A stretch of DNA of 64,000 nt from Liopterus haemorrhoidalis (Eukaryota; Arthropoda; Insecta; Coleoptera; Dytiscidae). Under the pieces are notes generated by a model that worked only from the letters and a program-made list of their open reading frames with translations, was not told where the DNA came from and ran no database searches. The translations under genes and the position numbers were made by a program. Positions 1 to 10,345 of this stretch are shown here, in pieces. Within the stretch, counting starts at the first letter, position 1. Every line of letters begins with the position of its first letter. The stretch covers positions 11,410,980 to 11,474,979 of the forward strand of contig OZ020623.1 of NCBI GenBank assembly GCA_963971575.1. Direction: 5' to 3'.

Positions 1-151
1 TTAACTAGTTACCAAAACAAAGTCATTAATACAGAGATATACGAATTGGTTTGATTGTACAATCATAATGCCTAAATGGCGCGTGTTGGCTGGATAAGTT
101 ATAAAACTGCTAGAGACGACACGCATAAGTTGGGTGACCATTTTAGTTAGT

Positions 152-1286
152 AAGGGCCGGTTTGTCGAAAAATTCAGTTGTAGATATCGTATCGATATAG
201 TATCCATATCCATGGATACCGAAACTTATCCAGGCAATAGCAGAATTTGGGTTTCTGGAATGTATTTTTCTATTTATCGATGAGATATCGAACCAATAAC
301 TTATTGATACGTTATATTGCCAATGAGCACGCTTTATCGTATCGATAAATATGAGAATTGTCATCTAATGTCAGTTCTGACATATGACAGATAAGGTTAT
401 TTTGCAATTGCAATATATTTTTGAAAAAGATATATTTTTATTACAAGATATAATAGTAATTGCTTCTTAAAATCATATATATTAAGATATTCTTATACTG
501 TTATAGAGGTAAAATAGACAATTCAGGTTCTGATGAATTTGATGAGGATGTTGTAATTGCAGTATGTTTATTACATCGGAGAACTGTGAGAGATAAAAGT
601 GACCCATTCCGCAGTTATAGCCAATTAGAATTTATTCAACAATACCGGTTAAGCAAATGAAAATGCATGCAATTATGCTATCTAATTGGAGGTGATTTGG
701 AACCCATGACCCAAAGAAGTAAATCTATTTCGGCACAGCTTCAAATTTTAATTGCTTTGAGATTTCTGGAATCAGGGGCTTTTCAAATGCTAGTTGGTGA
801 GATGATGTGCATGTATATAAAAGTACAGTTTGCAAAATTGTTAAAAAAGTAATACATCGAATTGCTCTGTTGAGACCGCAGTTTATTTCATATGTCGGAA
901 AATAATGAGGAAATTTTGAAAATAAAAAAATGTCATTTGCAAATTTTCCACGTGTAATTTTTACACATTTTTTCTGCCATTTTTTAACAATCTATTTTTA
1001 AACTAATTGTTAAAAATATATATTTTTGTAAATTATTTTTGACACTGACATTGACTATTGTCATTTGTGAACAATTGATGACATAAATGACAAGAGATTT
1101 TGTAAATATTTTGGCTGTGTGAATTGAAATGCATACATATCGCTACAATAGTTATTGGATACAATAAACATGTCAGATGAGTATCGAGAAACCGTCAAAA
1201 AGTTATCGACTCGATAAGGTTTATTGTATCGATAACTATTGAGGCGATATCGTGTCAATAAAAAAATGTTCCAGAAACCGACCCTT
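152..1286 (+). mobile_element. PIF/Harbinger-like element, degenerate
   Basis: The ends form an imperfect inverted repeat, AAGGGCCGGTTTGTCGAA on the left and the complement of AAGGGTCGGTTTCTGGAA on the right. The element is flanked by the 3-bp direct repeat AGT (149-151 and 1287-1289); PIF/Harbinger elements make 3-bp duplications, although TWA is the usual sequence. Both subterminal regions are rich in short GATATCG/ATCGATA-type words. The interior holds a broken transposase resembling HARBI1. The catalytic C-terminal part is not visible, so the copy is non-autonomous. The exact ends are uncertain by a base or two. Confidence 0.55.
494..897 (+). pseudogene. Harbinger (HARBI1-like) transposase N-terminal fragment
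   Basis: The frame reads SDEFDEDVVIAVCLL, then DPFRSYSQLEFIQQYRLSK, an in-frame TGA at 658-660, then KSISAQLQILIALRFLESGA and FQMLVGEMM. This follows the N-terminal part of Harbinger transposases, where 'LRFLATGxFQxxxGD' precedes the HTH. Near 823 the frame shifts and continues as STVCKIVKKVIHRIALLRPQ, the 'STVSRIVxxV' helix of the same family. The DDE core is absent. It is dead: at least one stop and one frameshift. Family assignment rests on pattern recognition of these blocks. Confidence 0.55.
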
Positions 1287-2007
1287 AGTATTTTTGGCCC
1301 ATAACAAAAATGACTAATTGCTCCTAACACCATTCTCCATCTAATGCGGCAATTCTGTGACAAATCTGTAAGCTTACAGACAAAATCTATAAGAAACTAT
1401 CCATAACAACACATAAAACAACTCCTAAAGTGGGAAACAGAATGCAACGAGTTCTACGGCGCTATCTGTCAGAAGAAAGTTAAAACCAAGCTATCGTACG
1501 CAAGTGCACAGAATGGACAACGTCCTACAACGTTCGAACGCCGTTGATACTGAATGTTCGTCAACTTCCAACTTTTGACGCCGTTGAACGTTGACGCAGA
1601 ACACCTAACCTCAGTTTTTACTGAATGGTAAAGTGTTTGTATATATAAATAACTTGCATACAACATAAATAACATCACACACAAGTCTTCATCATCCATT
1701 ATACTTTTAATAAAAGAAAGCGCATGTATAAACACAGATATAGGTTCTCAAGTGACACTTGACGGCGTTAAAAATTATTGCATTGTGTGCAGGCGAAAAT
1801 TCTCAACGGCGCTAACGCAACGCTGTCGCAAATGATGGCGCGCTGACGGCGTAGCGCGCTGTGCATTCTGTTCCAGGCTTTAGATAAGATCGTCTGTAGC
1901 TTACAGATTTGCCACATAAATGACTTTATATTTATTTATCTATTTATTTAATATTAAATTGGCGGCTCAATAGGACAATGTCTTAATAATAGTGCAAAAC
2001 TAATACA
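1287..2007. other. Intergenic stretch with GC-rich CGGCG/CGCCG words
   Basis: No coding frame is convincing. Two segments (about 1455-1600 and 1760-1880) are rich in ACGCCGTT/ACGGCG words and each carries the string GTGCA near AGAATG in opposite orientation, suggesting a decayed inverted-repeat element, but I could not align clean ends. The rest is AT-rich and featureless. Confidence 0.3.
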
Positions 2008-2100
2008 AGGTTTACCTTTTATGGTTTTACAAACGACCACTAGATGGCGATATTGAAATGTGTCATAGTAATGACGGCGCTATAAAATTACTAAAAGTAG
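2008..2100 (+). mobile_element. Solo 5' end of the mariner family seen at 2233 and 20107
   Basis: The run ACAAACGACCACTAGATGGC followed by a TTGAAATGTGTCAT-like segment matches the outer 60-70 bp of the neighbouring mariner at 2233. No transposase follows. It is a truncated terminal fragment of the same family lying in tandem 200 bp upstream of a longer copy. Confidence 0.5.
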
Positions 2101-2292
2101 ACATGTGTTTGATGTTTGACTGATCGACTGCTTGTCAGTTGACTCGCTGCGCACCTAGGAATTTTTCTTGGCGGAGGGAGTTCTCAGAAGACAAAATTGT
2201 TTTAAAATGGGGTAAAAATCTGGAAATACTAGGGTTACCTTTTTTGTTTTTACAAACGACCACTAGATGGCAATGTTGAAATGTCTCATTAC

Positions 2293-3420
2293 TAGAGCCC
2301 TGCGCGGATAAGCTTTTCTCTATCCGCATCCGATCCGCATCCGCACATCCATGATCCGCATCCGATCCGCATCCGCAGCTTTTGTAAATAACAAATCCGC
2401 ATACGATCCGCATCCGCAAAAATATCCGCACTATCCGCACTACAGGTTTTGCTGTCAGATTGGAAAGAACTAACATATTTCGCCTGTTTAGGTAATCTCT
2501 GCTCTAAAACGTTACTGAACATTTTTGGATTTACCAGCTTATTTATTACTAACCTAACCTAAGGGACCCCAAAAGTTTTAAGGCCTAGATACGCTAATAA
2601 CTTATTTAAATCTAGAGAGAGATAACAATTTTGGGGGGCCTAAGCGTTCTTTTTCGTAGGGAGTAAGTGGCGTGCTGCTTTTTTTAATATTGAATTTAAA
2701 AAAAAATCAGAAAAGTTACTTGATAGAAGGTGCTTCACATTTTTAGGATCAAGTAATTCTCTTACGCCATTTCGTGCATTAGTTAGGCGTTGCAACTTTT
2801 TCAAATAGCAACATGTGTCATTTTTCAAATTTTTGGGATCTGCAAGACTTTTTACTTCGGGTAGTATAAAAAAAATTGGCAGGTTACATAATAAAATTTT
2901 CGAGAAAAAATTATGTAGGTAAATTTTGGTATTTAAATAAAACTTACTAATCAGTTTTATGTAAAAAAAAAACCTTTATCAGATTTAAAAGCCAGAATTA
3001 GAGCAGAGGTAGGAAGAATTACGTCGAAAGTGTACCAGGAAACTTTAGTCCAAAATATTATTTTCTATAATATATTCAATAATAAAAAGAAAGTTAAGTT
3101 GATTGTCTCAGCTCAGTCGTGATCATGGACAATTGTCTTAATAAAAATAACATAAAGTGAGATTGAATACTACAAAATATCATGTATATACAGACAACCG
3201 AAAATAACCGAGGACTGTGTAGTCAGAAAACAATTGCTTGTTTCTCCGAAAGTAACCGAAGATTAATTGTTCACGCGGATATTGCGGATAAGCGGATATG
3301 ACATTTAATCCGCATCCGATCCGCATCCGCATGGTTTAAATGATAATTTATCCGCATCCGCAGAAAAGTTGCGGATATCCGCGGATAATCCGCGGATACC
3401 CGCGGATTTGCAGGGCTCTA
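2293..3420. mobile_element. hAT element with ATCCGC subterminal arrays, 8-bp TSD CTCATTAC
   Basis: The termini are TAGAGCCCTGC and its complement GCAGGGCTCTA. The perfect 8-bp duplication CTCATTAC lies at 2285-2292 and 3421-3428, which is diagnostic for the hAT superfamily. Both subterminal regions are packed with the words ATCCGC, GATCCGC and GCGGATA: about 2316-2440 in one orientation and 3275-3410 in both. Such arrays are plausible transposase-binding sites. The interior (about 2450-3270) has no long frame and includes AT-rich filler, so this is a non-autonomous copy. It inserted into an older mariner end. Confidence 0.8.
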
Positions 3421-3532
3421 CTCATTACTATATACGTAAAATTTGACATTTGACATAATGGAATCAATGGTAGCTTATAAATTGACCGAGTAGTTTGTTG
3501 TCAGTGAGAGTTTCAAAAAACTTTATGAAAAA

Positions 3533-5807
3533 ATGGATATTACTCGTGAAGGTTTTCGTTAAATGATTTTAGTGAAGGCCTAACAACAATGCATAGATTC
3601 GCTTCGTTCAACTTTTGGTAATGAAGCACCATCAGAAAAGACTGTTTCAATTGGTTTTTAGAATTTATTCGTGGTCGTGCGTCCGTCAGTGATGAATCTA
3701 GTGAAGGTCGACCAAAATCAGTTGTGATTCAAAAAAACATCGATGCTGTGCGCAAAATGATTGAAGAAGATCAGCATGTGACTTACCGTGAGATAGAGGC
3801 ATCCTTTGGCATATCGCAGACTGCTATACATTTGATTTTGCATGAACATTTAACTGTGAAAAAGATCTGTTCTCGATGGATTGTACATACTTTGACCGAA
3901 GCTCAAAAAAGGCTCGTGTTGATTGGCGTAAGGGAATGATAAAAAAATCAACCTAGACACTGCAAAATCCGTATACAACATCATCACAAGTGACGAAACT
4001 TATATGAACATATGAACCGGAAACTAAGCAACAATCCACTGTTTGGGTCTTCCAAGATGAACCGAAACCCACAAAAAATTTTCCTTCACGAAGAACTTCT
4101 AAGAAAATGATTTTGGTTTCTTCGGTTGTACTGGATATGTCTCAACCATTCCTTTAGAGCAGTGATTCTTAACCGGGGCGCCAGCGCCCCTTTGTGGGCG
4201 TTTTGGAGGTCTGGCGGGGCGTTTTTAAATTTTTAGCATTTAGGGGGCGCTGCAAAAGTTCAAGTGCGCATTGTATCAATATAGAAAAATAAGGCATGTT
4301 CATTTGCTCAATTGTTGCGTACACTGCACACATAACCATTGTAAATAATTGTGTAGACGATCACGAATAACATATCGCGATCGGGTTACCACGTTGCGTC
4401 TGACTGTTTGGCTTTTGACAATTAGTGCCCGATATATTCGAAAAGATGAATGAAAATCTCCTGAATCTTCAAGGAAACAATATCAGCCTTATTAAAGCCA
4501 AAGGAGTTGTATTGAGCTTTATCAATAAACTCAAATTATATAAAAAATAATCTTTGTCGGCGAGAATACCATCAGTTTCCTTCTTTACAACAATTAAAAG
4601 AAGATACGTTCAAGAATTCTGATTTGGAAACATACTGTAGCCACATGGACGCCCTTATCGAAGATATGATATTACGATTCAAAGACTTGCAGAAACTTGT
4701 GATACCAGCTTGGTTAATTAATCCATTTTTATCAGACGTAGAAAGTCAGTCAAAATTTAAAAGAGCAGTTTATTGACCTACAAAATGATTGTGTAGCCAA
4801 AATAATATTCAATCAATGTGATTATAATGCTTTTTGGGTTCGTTTTCGTCCTCACGCGTCCTCGTTACGCTCTTCTGTGGAAAGAAGTAAAATTACCCGT
4901 CATACCATTTTCATCTTTTAGTAGAAAAGGGTTTTAGCGCACTAATGCATATATTGAAAAAATCATGAAATCGATTACAAATAAGCCAAAGAGGAGATTT
5001 GAGATTATGTTTGACTAAACTTGAATATTATGTTACGAACTTGGTGGAATCACATGAGGCTCAAGGATCTCATTAATATTTTTTTTTAAATTTTTTTAAT
5101 AAAAATTTTATATTGAATTATTTACTTATTCTATTTAAATATTATTATAATGTTGTATGTGATATTAATATGACATAAAAGGCAATAAATACATAATGTG
5201 TATAAAAATAATAACGTGTTTTATTTCTATTTCTCATCATTTTTTATTTGTAGTAGGAAATTCATTGCATAAAATATATACCCACATAGAGAAAAGTGTA
5301 AATTTTGTTTTTTGTGTGGAGGGGGCGGTGGATAATTTTACTGTGGTAAAGGGGGCGATTCTTTCAATACGGTTAAGAAACACTGCTTTAGAGGATCGTA
5401 GAACAATTAATGCTGAATGGTATACAACAATTTGTTTGCCAGAAGTCATCGACAAAATAAGGAAAAACAACCAAAAACGTCGCATTATTCTTCATCATGA
5501 TAATGCAAGCTTCCACCCAGCACGTCAAACCATTGATTATTTGTTGGAAAAAATCATCGTATTAATGTCTCATTGCCCGTATTCACCTGATTTATCCCCT
5601 AACGAATTTTTCCCCAAATCAATTTTGTTTCCCTATGTCAAACAAAATATGCGTGGACAGCGATTTTCATCATCTCAAGAAACTGTTGAAGCCTTCGAAA
5701 ATCATGTTTTTGAGATACCAACTTCAGAGTGGAAAAAATGTTTCAAGAATTGGTTTGAACGCTTGCAAAACTGTATAAATCTTAAAGGCGAATATTTTGA
5801 AAAGTAA
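3533..5807 (+). pseudogene. Mariner DD34D transposase, broken, interrupted by hAT at 4160-5393
   Basis: The frame starts MDITREGF. Recognisable blocks follow: the paired-like HTH (TYREIEASFGISQTAIHLIL), the linker and KKICSRWI, catalytic motif 1 TSDET near 3998, motif 2 HHDNASFH near 5503, and motif 3 YSPDLSPNEFF near 5579. The usual third aspartate in PxD is replaced by E. There are early stops (for example TTTTCGTTAAATG near 3560) and frameshifts near 3550-3720 and 3935. The end NWFERLQNCINLKGEYFEK is the normal mariner C-terminus. It cannot be functional. The hAT entered at the segment encoding SQPF. Confidence 0.75.
4160..5385 (+). mobile_element. hAT element inside mariner, 8-bp TSD CTTTAGAG
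   Basis: The inverted ends CAGTGATTCTTAACCG and CGGTTAAGAAACACTG are flanked by CTTTAGAG at 4152-4159 and 5386-5393. The central TA in the target fits the nnnTAnnn preference described for Buster-type hATs. Between about 4440 and 5075 a decayed transposase can be read: NENLLNLQGNN, then TYCSHMDALIEDMILRF, then QKLVIPAWLINPFLSDVESQ, like the middle region of ZBED5/SCAND3-type hAT proteins. Many stops and frameshifts are present. The ends are GC-rich compared with the surroundings. Confidence 0.85.
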
Positions 5808-5832
5808 TAAAACAGTTTGTTCAATTATTTAT

Positions 5833-6322
5833 GGAAGAGGAGGTTGTACGGGTTTCGGACAGCAATGAAAACTAATCAAATCAGCAAACAAGTTTCGAAT
5901 AAGTTTTATTCTTCATCGGAGCTACAATAGGATAATTAATATAAGTGTATGACAATAGAATGTAGTGTAACTATAATAAATACATAATATATAACAGCAT
6001 AAATGAGAGTATAATGTATACAACACTAGAAGTCAACTTGACTTGTAGTTTAATTTTATTTTTATTTTATTATATATTTTAAAGTCTAAAGTTTTAATTT
6101 TATATTTCTTATGTATTATTTATTTATGTATTTTATTTCACGTTATACTTACTCAGATTCTACATTCTATTGCCATACACTTATATTAATTATCCTATTG
6201 TAGCTCCGATGAAGAATAAAACTTATTCGAAACTTGTCAGCTGATTTGATTAGTTTTCATTGCTATCCGCAACCCGTCCAACCTCCTCTTCCATTAGTAT
6301 CTACGGACACGACTACTCCACA
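5833..6322. mobile_element. Long inverted-repeat (foldback) element
   Basis: Two arms of about 140 bp face each other: 5834 onward (GAAGAGGAGGTTG, AATGAAAACTAATCAAATCA, CTACAATAGGATAATTAATA) and its complement ending near 6291. The spacer of about 160 bp is AT-rich. Two target duplications are possible: TTA immediately outside the arms (Harbinger-type), or the 14-mer TTCAATTATTTATG found at 5820-5833 and again at 6323-6336. The second would include about 30 bp beyond the right arm. No coding frame. It interrupts the 3' end of mariner copy 1. Confidence 0.65.
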
Positions 6323-6362
6323 TTCAATTATTTATGTAGTAACAGCAGCAGTAGCAACAGTA

Positions 6363-6666
6363 CCCAGCAAACATTCAACCATCGGCCGAATGCCGGAAAA
6401 CTGCTCTTTATGTTAATAAATTGCTGGCACCAAAAGTTTATACAACGCCAGTATTAATAATATATTTCACACTTGTATTTCGCACTCCTCCTATACGTAG
6501 TACTTTACCAGCATTTAATGCGATTATTTTGCACTTAACCGATGCTGGGCCAGTAATTGATACGCCAGCTAACGGCCACGGGGACACCGGGGTATTGGCC
6601 CATTACTTTCAATGCCGGGGAGTATGTGCTTCAACAGTGCTGGCCCGTATAAAAATGTTTGCTGGG
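6363..6666. mobile_element. Short MITE with CCCAGCAAACATT termini, TA duplication
   Basis: The left end CCCAGCAAACATT and the right end AATGTTTGCTGGG are perfect complements, each preceded or followed by TA (6361-6362 and 6667-6668). The interior has a second, GC-rich imperfect inverted repeat (GGCCGAATGCCGG; GCCACGGGGACACC). No protein frame is convincing. A TA duplication suggests a Tc1/mariner-type driver, but the superfamily is not certain. Confidence 0.65.
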
Positions 6667-7082
6667 TAGTAACAATAGGGGATACGCATAAAATTTATAT
6701 TTCCTTAAAACTAAATTTTTTTGATATGTTAATGTTAGTTACGTCACCTAACAAAACAAAAATCACATTTTAATTAATATTATAGCCAAATTTTTTATTT
6801 AAAATATTGTAAATTTGTAATAATCCGACCACGGCACGAAGGTTGCCGAGTAAATACGACTGAGTATGACATCAAACGATAGGGGTTTGACGTCACAGAT
6901 ACAGTTACAACATAATCTTTATGTGTGTATATTGTATTGTTCGAGAGTTTAGTATTTGTTTTTAAACAATTTTTCACGCATTTATTATTAAAATGGCAGG
7001 TAAAGTTTTGTTAGGGCTCAGAGTGATAATTTACCCAACATTGTTGCATTTATGCTCATGGAATATATGAAAAAACATATAC

Positions 7083-7287
7083 AAACATAAAGTTTACTTT
7101 TTTCTGAAATATCGGTTTTATTTCGCCTCATAGCTTCCAGCCACAAATTTCGCCTTTTCTGTTGATTTTCGCCATCAGGTAATGATATAAATTGTTTTTT
7201 TGGATTTCTAATTGAACTATTTGTGCACATCGGTACTAAACAATATTTTCGACTATGTTTCGAAGTACTGGTGCCGGGATCTCCCAT
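7083..7287 (-). CDS. THAP-domain exon (partial)
   Basis: The frame starts MGDPGTSTSKHSRKYCLVPM and encodes most of a THAP zinc finger. C16 and C21 form C-x4-C, the hydrophobic KRRNLWLEAM segment follows, and C69 lies 47 residues after C21, within the C2CH spacing. The final histidine is missing. A GTATAT donor begins at 7082 exactly where THAP genes commonly break (KLYVC), so the remainder probably lies in another exon that I cannot identify. THAP domains bind DNA in P-element-like transposases and in host regulators. The exon could be either; no transposase body is visible. Confidence 0.55.
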
Positions 7288-7426
7288 ATTTTTTATATTT
7301 TAATATAAAATTTAATTCGGTAAACATGTATAAATTGTTTTTATAGAATTAAACTCTATTTTAATTAAAATCACTCTAACTTTACATAACCTATAAAAGT
7401 TATACAAGCAAATAAGTTCACGAGTG

Positions 7427-7492
7427 TGTAGGCTGCACGCTGTACACTGGGTAGGCTGTACGCAGTACACTGGATAGGCTAGTAGTGTACTG
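7427..7492 (+). repeat. Short tandem repeat, about 23-bp unit
   Basis: Units GTAGGCTGCACGCTGTACAC, GTAGGCTGTACGCAGTACAC and a decayed third unit ATAGGCTAGTAGTGTAC lie head to tail just upstream of the THAP exon. Each unit contains the palindrome-like core GTAC. Confidence 0.55.
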
Positions 7493-7529
7493 CGTCACTT
7501 AGAAGGGGTATGACGTCACACGTCGTTTT

Positions 7530-8390
7530 CGCGCGCTACTTACATTTATGATTTTTTTAAACCTTCAAATTAAAAAAAAAAAAATGCAAAACTGTTTTTT
7601 ATGTTTATATGCAATAAGAGGAAAATAATAAAAAACATAAAAAAATCATGCCTATCCCTTATTGTTTATGTCATATATTCAACTGGTACTGCAACGAACA
7701 TAATTTGCGTTTTTAGTAACTTAAATTCTTACAGCCGCGTTTTGCAGTCATAAATTAAACGCCGCGTTGAATACAGCCACGTTTTGCAGTAAAACTCCAA
7801 GTAGCTAAACGAACAAACCCAATACCTCCTTCATACATATGTTCGATCGTAAAAAATTCGACTGCAGGACAAAGTATCCTGGATGAATGATACTGTACAA
7901 TTACTATTATTCTGTTTCTAATTATCCACTGTAACATAAGCATTCATTGTTGCGTATATTCTTTAATTTCATCAACGTAAACATGTGTAACCAAACATTA
8001 ACTAAAGTACCACATACGTCATTGGGAAGGCTACGTCACTGGTTTCACCCCAGCCATTTCATTGTACGTATATCTCTGTCTGCGGTACTGAAGACTACCG
8101 CAGTAAACCGGTAATCGAGTTGTTCCCTTTATTTGTTAGTGCACCAAACACTTACGGCTTTACAGCTACTTCATTTGTTTGACAAAAGAATTTACTATAT
8201 TTTATATAAAATATAATTGTAATTATTTGACCTATTTAACTACGAGGGTTACGTTAGAATTATTGGGAATAGGGTAGGTTGTAGAAAGCAAAAGTAGTGC
8301 TATCATTTTATGCAGTTATTTACCTGTCATTTGAAGTTAAGTTGTTAAAGTTAGATTAGTTAGAACAAAGTTAATTAATTTTTTTGTAGG
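7530..8390. other. Intergenic stretch, no gene seen
   Basis: AT-rich with no convincing frame. Between 7735 and 7795 the phrase CAGCCGCGTTTTGCAGT recurs as CAGCCACGTTTTGCAGT 40 bp later, a minor direct repeat. Nothing else is recognised. Confidence 0.3.
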
Positions 8391-8391
8391 T

Positions 8392-8440
8392 TTTGTAGGT
8401 ATGACCACCAAAAAACCCTTATAACGTCACTCACGTCAAT
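8392..8440 (+). mobile_element. Family R 5' fragment
   Basis: GGTTTTGTAGGTATGACCAC followed by CAAAAAACCCTTATAACGTC matches the 5' subterminal segment of the family R repeats. The copy stops before the microsatellite. A longer copy starts 120 bp further on. Confidence 0.7.
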
Positions 8441-8559
8441 TCTTATGCGTTATGTTATGGAGTTATTATAAACCTGGTTTTAAGGTTCCAACCCCGTAGG
8501 TTAAGACGGACATAACACATAATTCGAAAGCTTTCTTATAAGGAACATTGAGATATAAT

Positions 8560-9982
8560 TTTTAGGGATTTGTAGGTATGACCACCAAAAACCCAATATA
8601 ACTTCATTCATGTGTCTGACTGTCTGTCTGTTTGTCTATCTGTCTGTCTGTCTGTCTGTGTGTCTGTCTGTCTGTCTGTCTGTACGGTAGAAATTGTAAC
8701 CAAACGGCTTACATAATAATAATAACTGATGAAATTAAATAATAACTGCCGAAATTTAGCATAGTTATACAACTCTTTAACCCACATATAGGAAAAATAT
8801 TGAGCGTTCAAAAAACACATCCCAAGATAAATATAAACAAATATGTATTTAATGCAAAAATAAATATTTTTTAAAATGTTGAATATGATCCAATGAAACC
8901 TTTTAATGTGTGGATCAAAAAGCAAATTTTTATTTTAGAAAAATCAACTTTTTATGGGGTTTATGCCAAAAATGTGTCAAAAAACTTTTGTCGCCCATCC
9001 TATTTCTCAGAGGGTTTTATCTAAAAATTTGAGAAAGTCTCCATGATGAACATTGATGGGAACCGGAATAGTTCAACAGGAATATTTTGATCAGATTAGT
9101 TTTTCGAAAAATATCGATTTTTTGTTTCTTTGATAAAAAAATATATTTTTTTAGAATTTATGATATCAAAAGAAAGCTTTTAAGACGTAGATTAGGGAAC
9201 GAAATGTAGTTTTTTTTTTTAATTTGTTTCTTTTAACACAATTTTAGGATATTTTTAGCATATTTTTTTACTCAAAGAGATTAAATAAAAAATCTAAAAA
9301 AATTATAGTTAATGTGCTTCTGAGCCGGAAAAGTACGAGAGGAATTTTTGATCCGAGTGCGTTTTTGAAAAACATTGCAGTTTTTGTTTTTGACAAAATC
9401 AATTATTTTTTTAATTTATGGCTAAATTATGGCTAAATGTGTGCCTTTTTTGAAATTAAAAATATAATAAAAAAAATTTAATAGCTGAGTTTTGAACGTC
9501 ACTAGACACTACACTGTACACTGTAGAGTGTAGTGTTCAGTTATTTTATTATACATACTATTATACTTTGTGATTCAACCTTTTTTGTTTTTAAGGTATC
9601 AAAGAGGAATAAAACATCTATATTAATTAAATACTTATAAATCAAATAACACATTGTTAATAATAATAATAATAATAATAATAGTGAGAAATACGTCCCT
9701 GAAATTGAAAAAAATGAAGACAATTACCAATATATTTCTTATTATCTAATGAATAATTGAATATAAAGCAAATGCAGAAAAAAAAAAAATCTGGGATTTT
9801 GGCAAAAGTTTGTTTAAAAAAAAAATGAAATAACGAATAACAGTGTTTATCAAAAACTGTTGATTTTGATGTGATGGAACAAATATTTTTAGACATCCAG
9901 TATTATGTTGGTTTCTTACATTTATGAAATAACTATAAAACCCTGAAATGTGTGAAAATTCACACTTCACAGCAATTTTTTT
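8560..9982 (+). mobile_element. Family R copy A (HINE-like, subfamily 1)
   Basis: The copy runs from a T run with AGGGATTTGTAGGTATGACC, through a GTCT microsatellite (about 8614-8682), the conserved AGAAATTGTAACCAAACGGC block and long AT-rich filler, to ACTATAAAACCCTGAAATGT, the palindrome GTGTGAAAATTCACAC and TTCACAGCAATTTTTTT. The 5' and 3' subterminal segments are inverted repeats of each other, and a 7-bp stem with a 2-nt loop lies just inside the 3' end. This is the layout described for Helentron-associated HINEs. No protein is encoded. A TAA microsatellite lies at 9659-9683. Subfamily 1 lacks the tRNA-like module. Confidence 0.75.
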
Positions 9983-10204
9983 AAAGTATTGTTGTGTCAG
10001 AATATTGAATTAACCAGAGAGCATTTTCGAATCATGATTTATTATTATTTTTCTACAATCCCAATACAAGGTAGACATTTGCGCTCTGCGAAAACAACGC
10101 AAGATTGATATTATTTATCGAGGACTATTACTTTGCGATTTAAAGCACAAAGTAAATAAATTCGCTCAGTATAACCTACGAATGTCAAAAAACTGCTTTG
10201 AAAA

Positions 10205-10345
10205 TAATTACGGGGTAAATTTTTGTCTGGGGAAGAGATTGATGCTGCAATTTATAGTTATTTTAAAGATATTCCATAAGAAGATTGGTTGGGAGCTTTT
10301 AAGAAGTGGAAGGAAAGAATAGCCATTTGTTTTACTGTGGGTACT
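10205..10345 (+). pseudogene. Mariner transposase C-terminal fragment
   Basis: Reading GKFLSGEEIDAAIYSYFKDI, then P, an in-frame TAA, then EDWLGAFKKWKERIAICF. This has the typical mariner C-terminal pattern, with an acidic helix and W-x2-F-x2-W before a final basic stretch. Upstream sequence has no clear catalytic motif. Too short for subfamily assignment. Confidence 0.45.

Larger units (their letters stand above)
2233..5831 (+). mobile_element. Mariner element (copy 1) split by two hAT insertions
   Basis: The 5' end (GGTTACCTTTTTTG, then ACAAACGACCACTAGATGGC) is shared with the minus-strand copy ending near 22020. The body is a mariner transposase pseudogene beginning at 3533 and ending at 5807. 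A hAT (2293-3420) sits between the left end and the coding region, and another (4160-5385) sits inside the coding region. The right end is cut by the palindromic element at about 5833. Remove the two hATs and about 1.2 kb of mariner remains, the expected size for the family. Confidence 0.75.
6888..7518. promoter_or_regulatory. Two CRE-like TGACGTCA palindromes flanking the THAP exon
   Basis: TGACGTCA occurs at 6888-6895 and 7511-7518, each within the direct context GGGGTxTGACGTCACA. The octamer is the canonical CREB/ATF site. The right copy lies about 220 bp upstream of the THAP start codon, a plausible promoter position. The similar context suggests a repeat boundary as an alternative reading. 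No activity can be inferred from sequence alone. Confidence 0.3.

Noticed and set aside
1469..1885. Candidate MITE with CTGTGCATTCTGTT-type ends
   Set aside because: Only short words are mirrored and the arms could not be aligned; no target duplication.
6205..6245. Hammerhead-ribozyme-like core (CCGATGA, hairpin, GAAAC) in the arms of the palindromic element
   Set aside because: Stem II and GAAAC are present, but the conserved U of CUGANGA is C and no pairing partner for stem III with a cleavage site was found.
8608..8925. TDRQ and CLSV repeat proteins read from GTCT/CAGA runs here and at 52944-53327 and 56519-56719
   Set aside because: These are translations of the family R microsatellite, with no start context or conservation outside the repeat.
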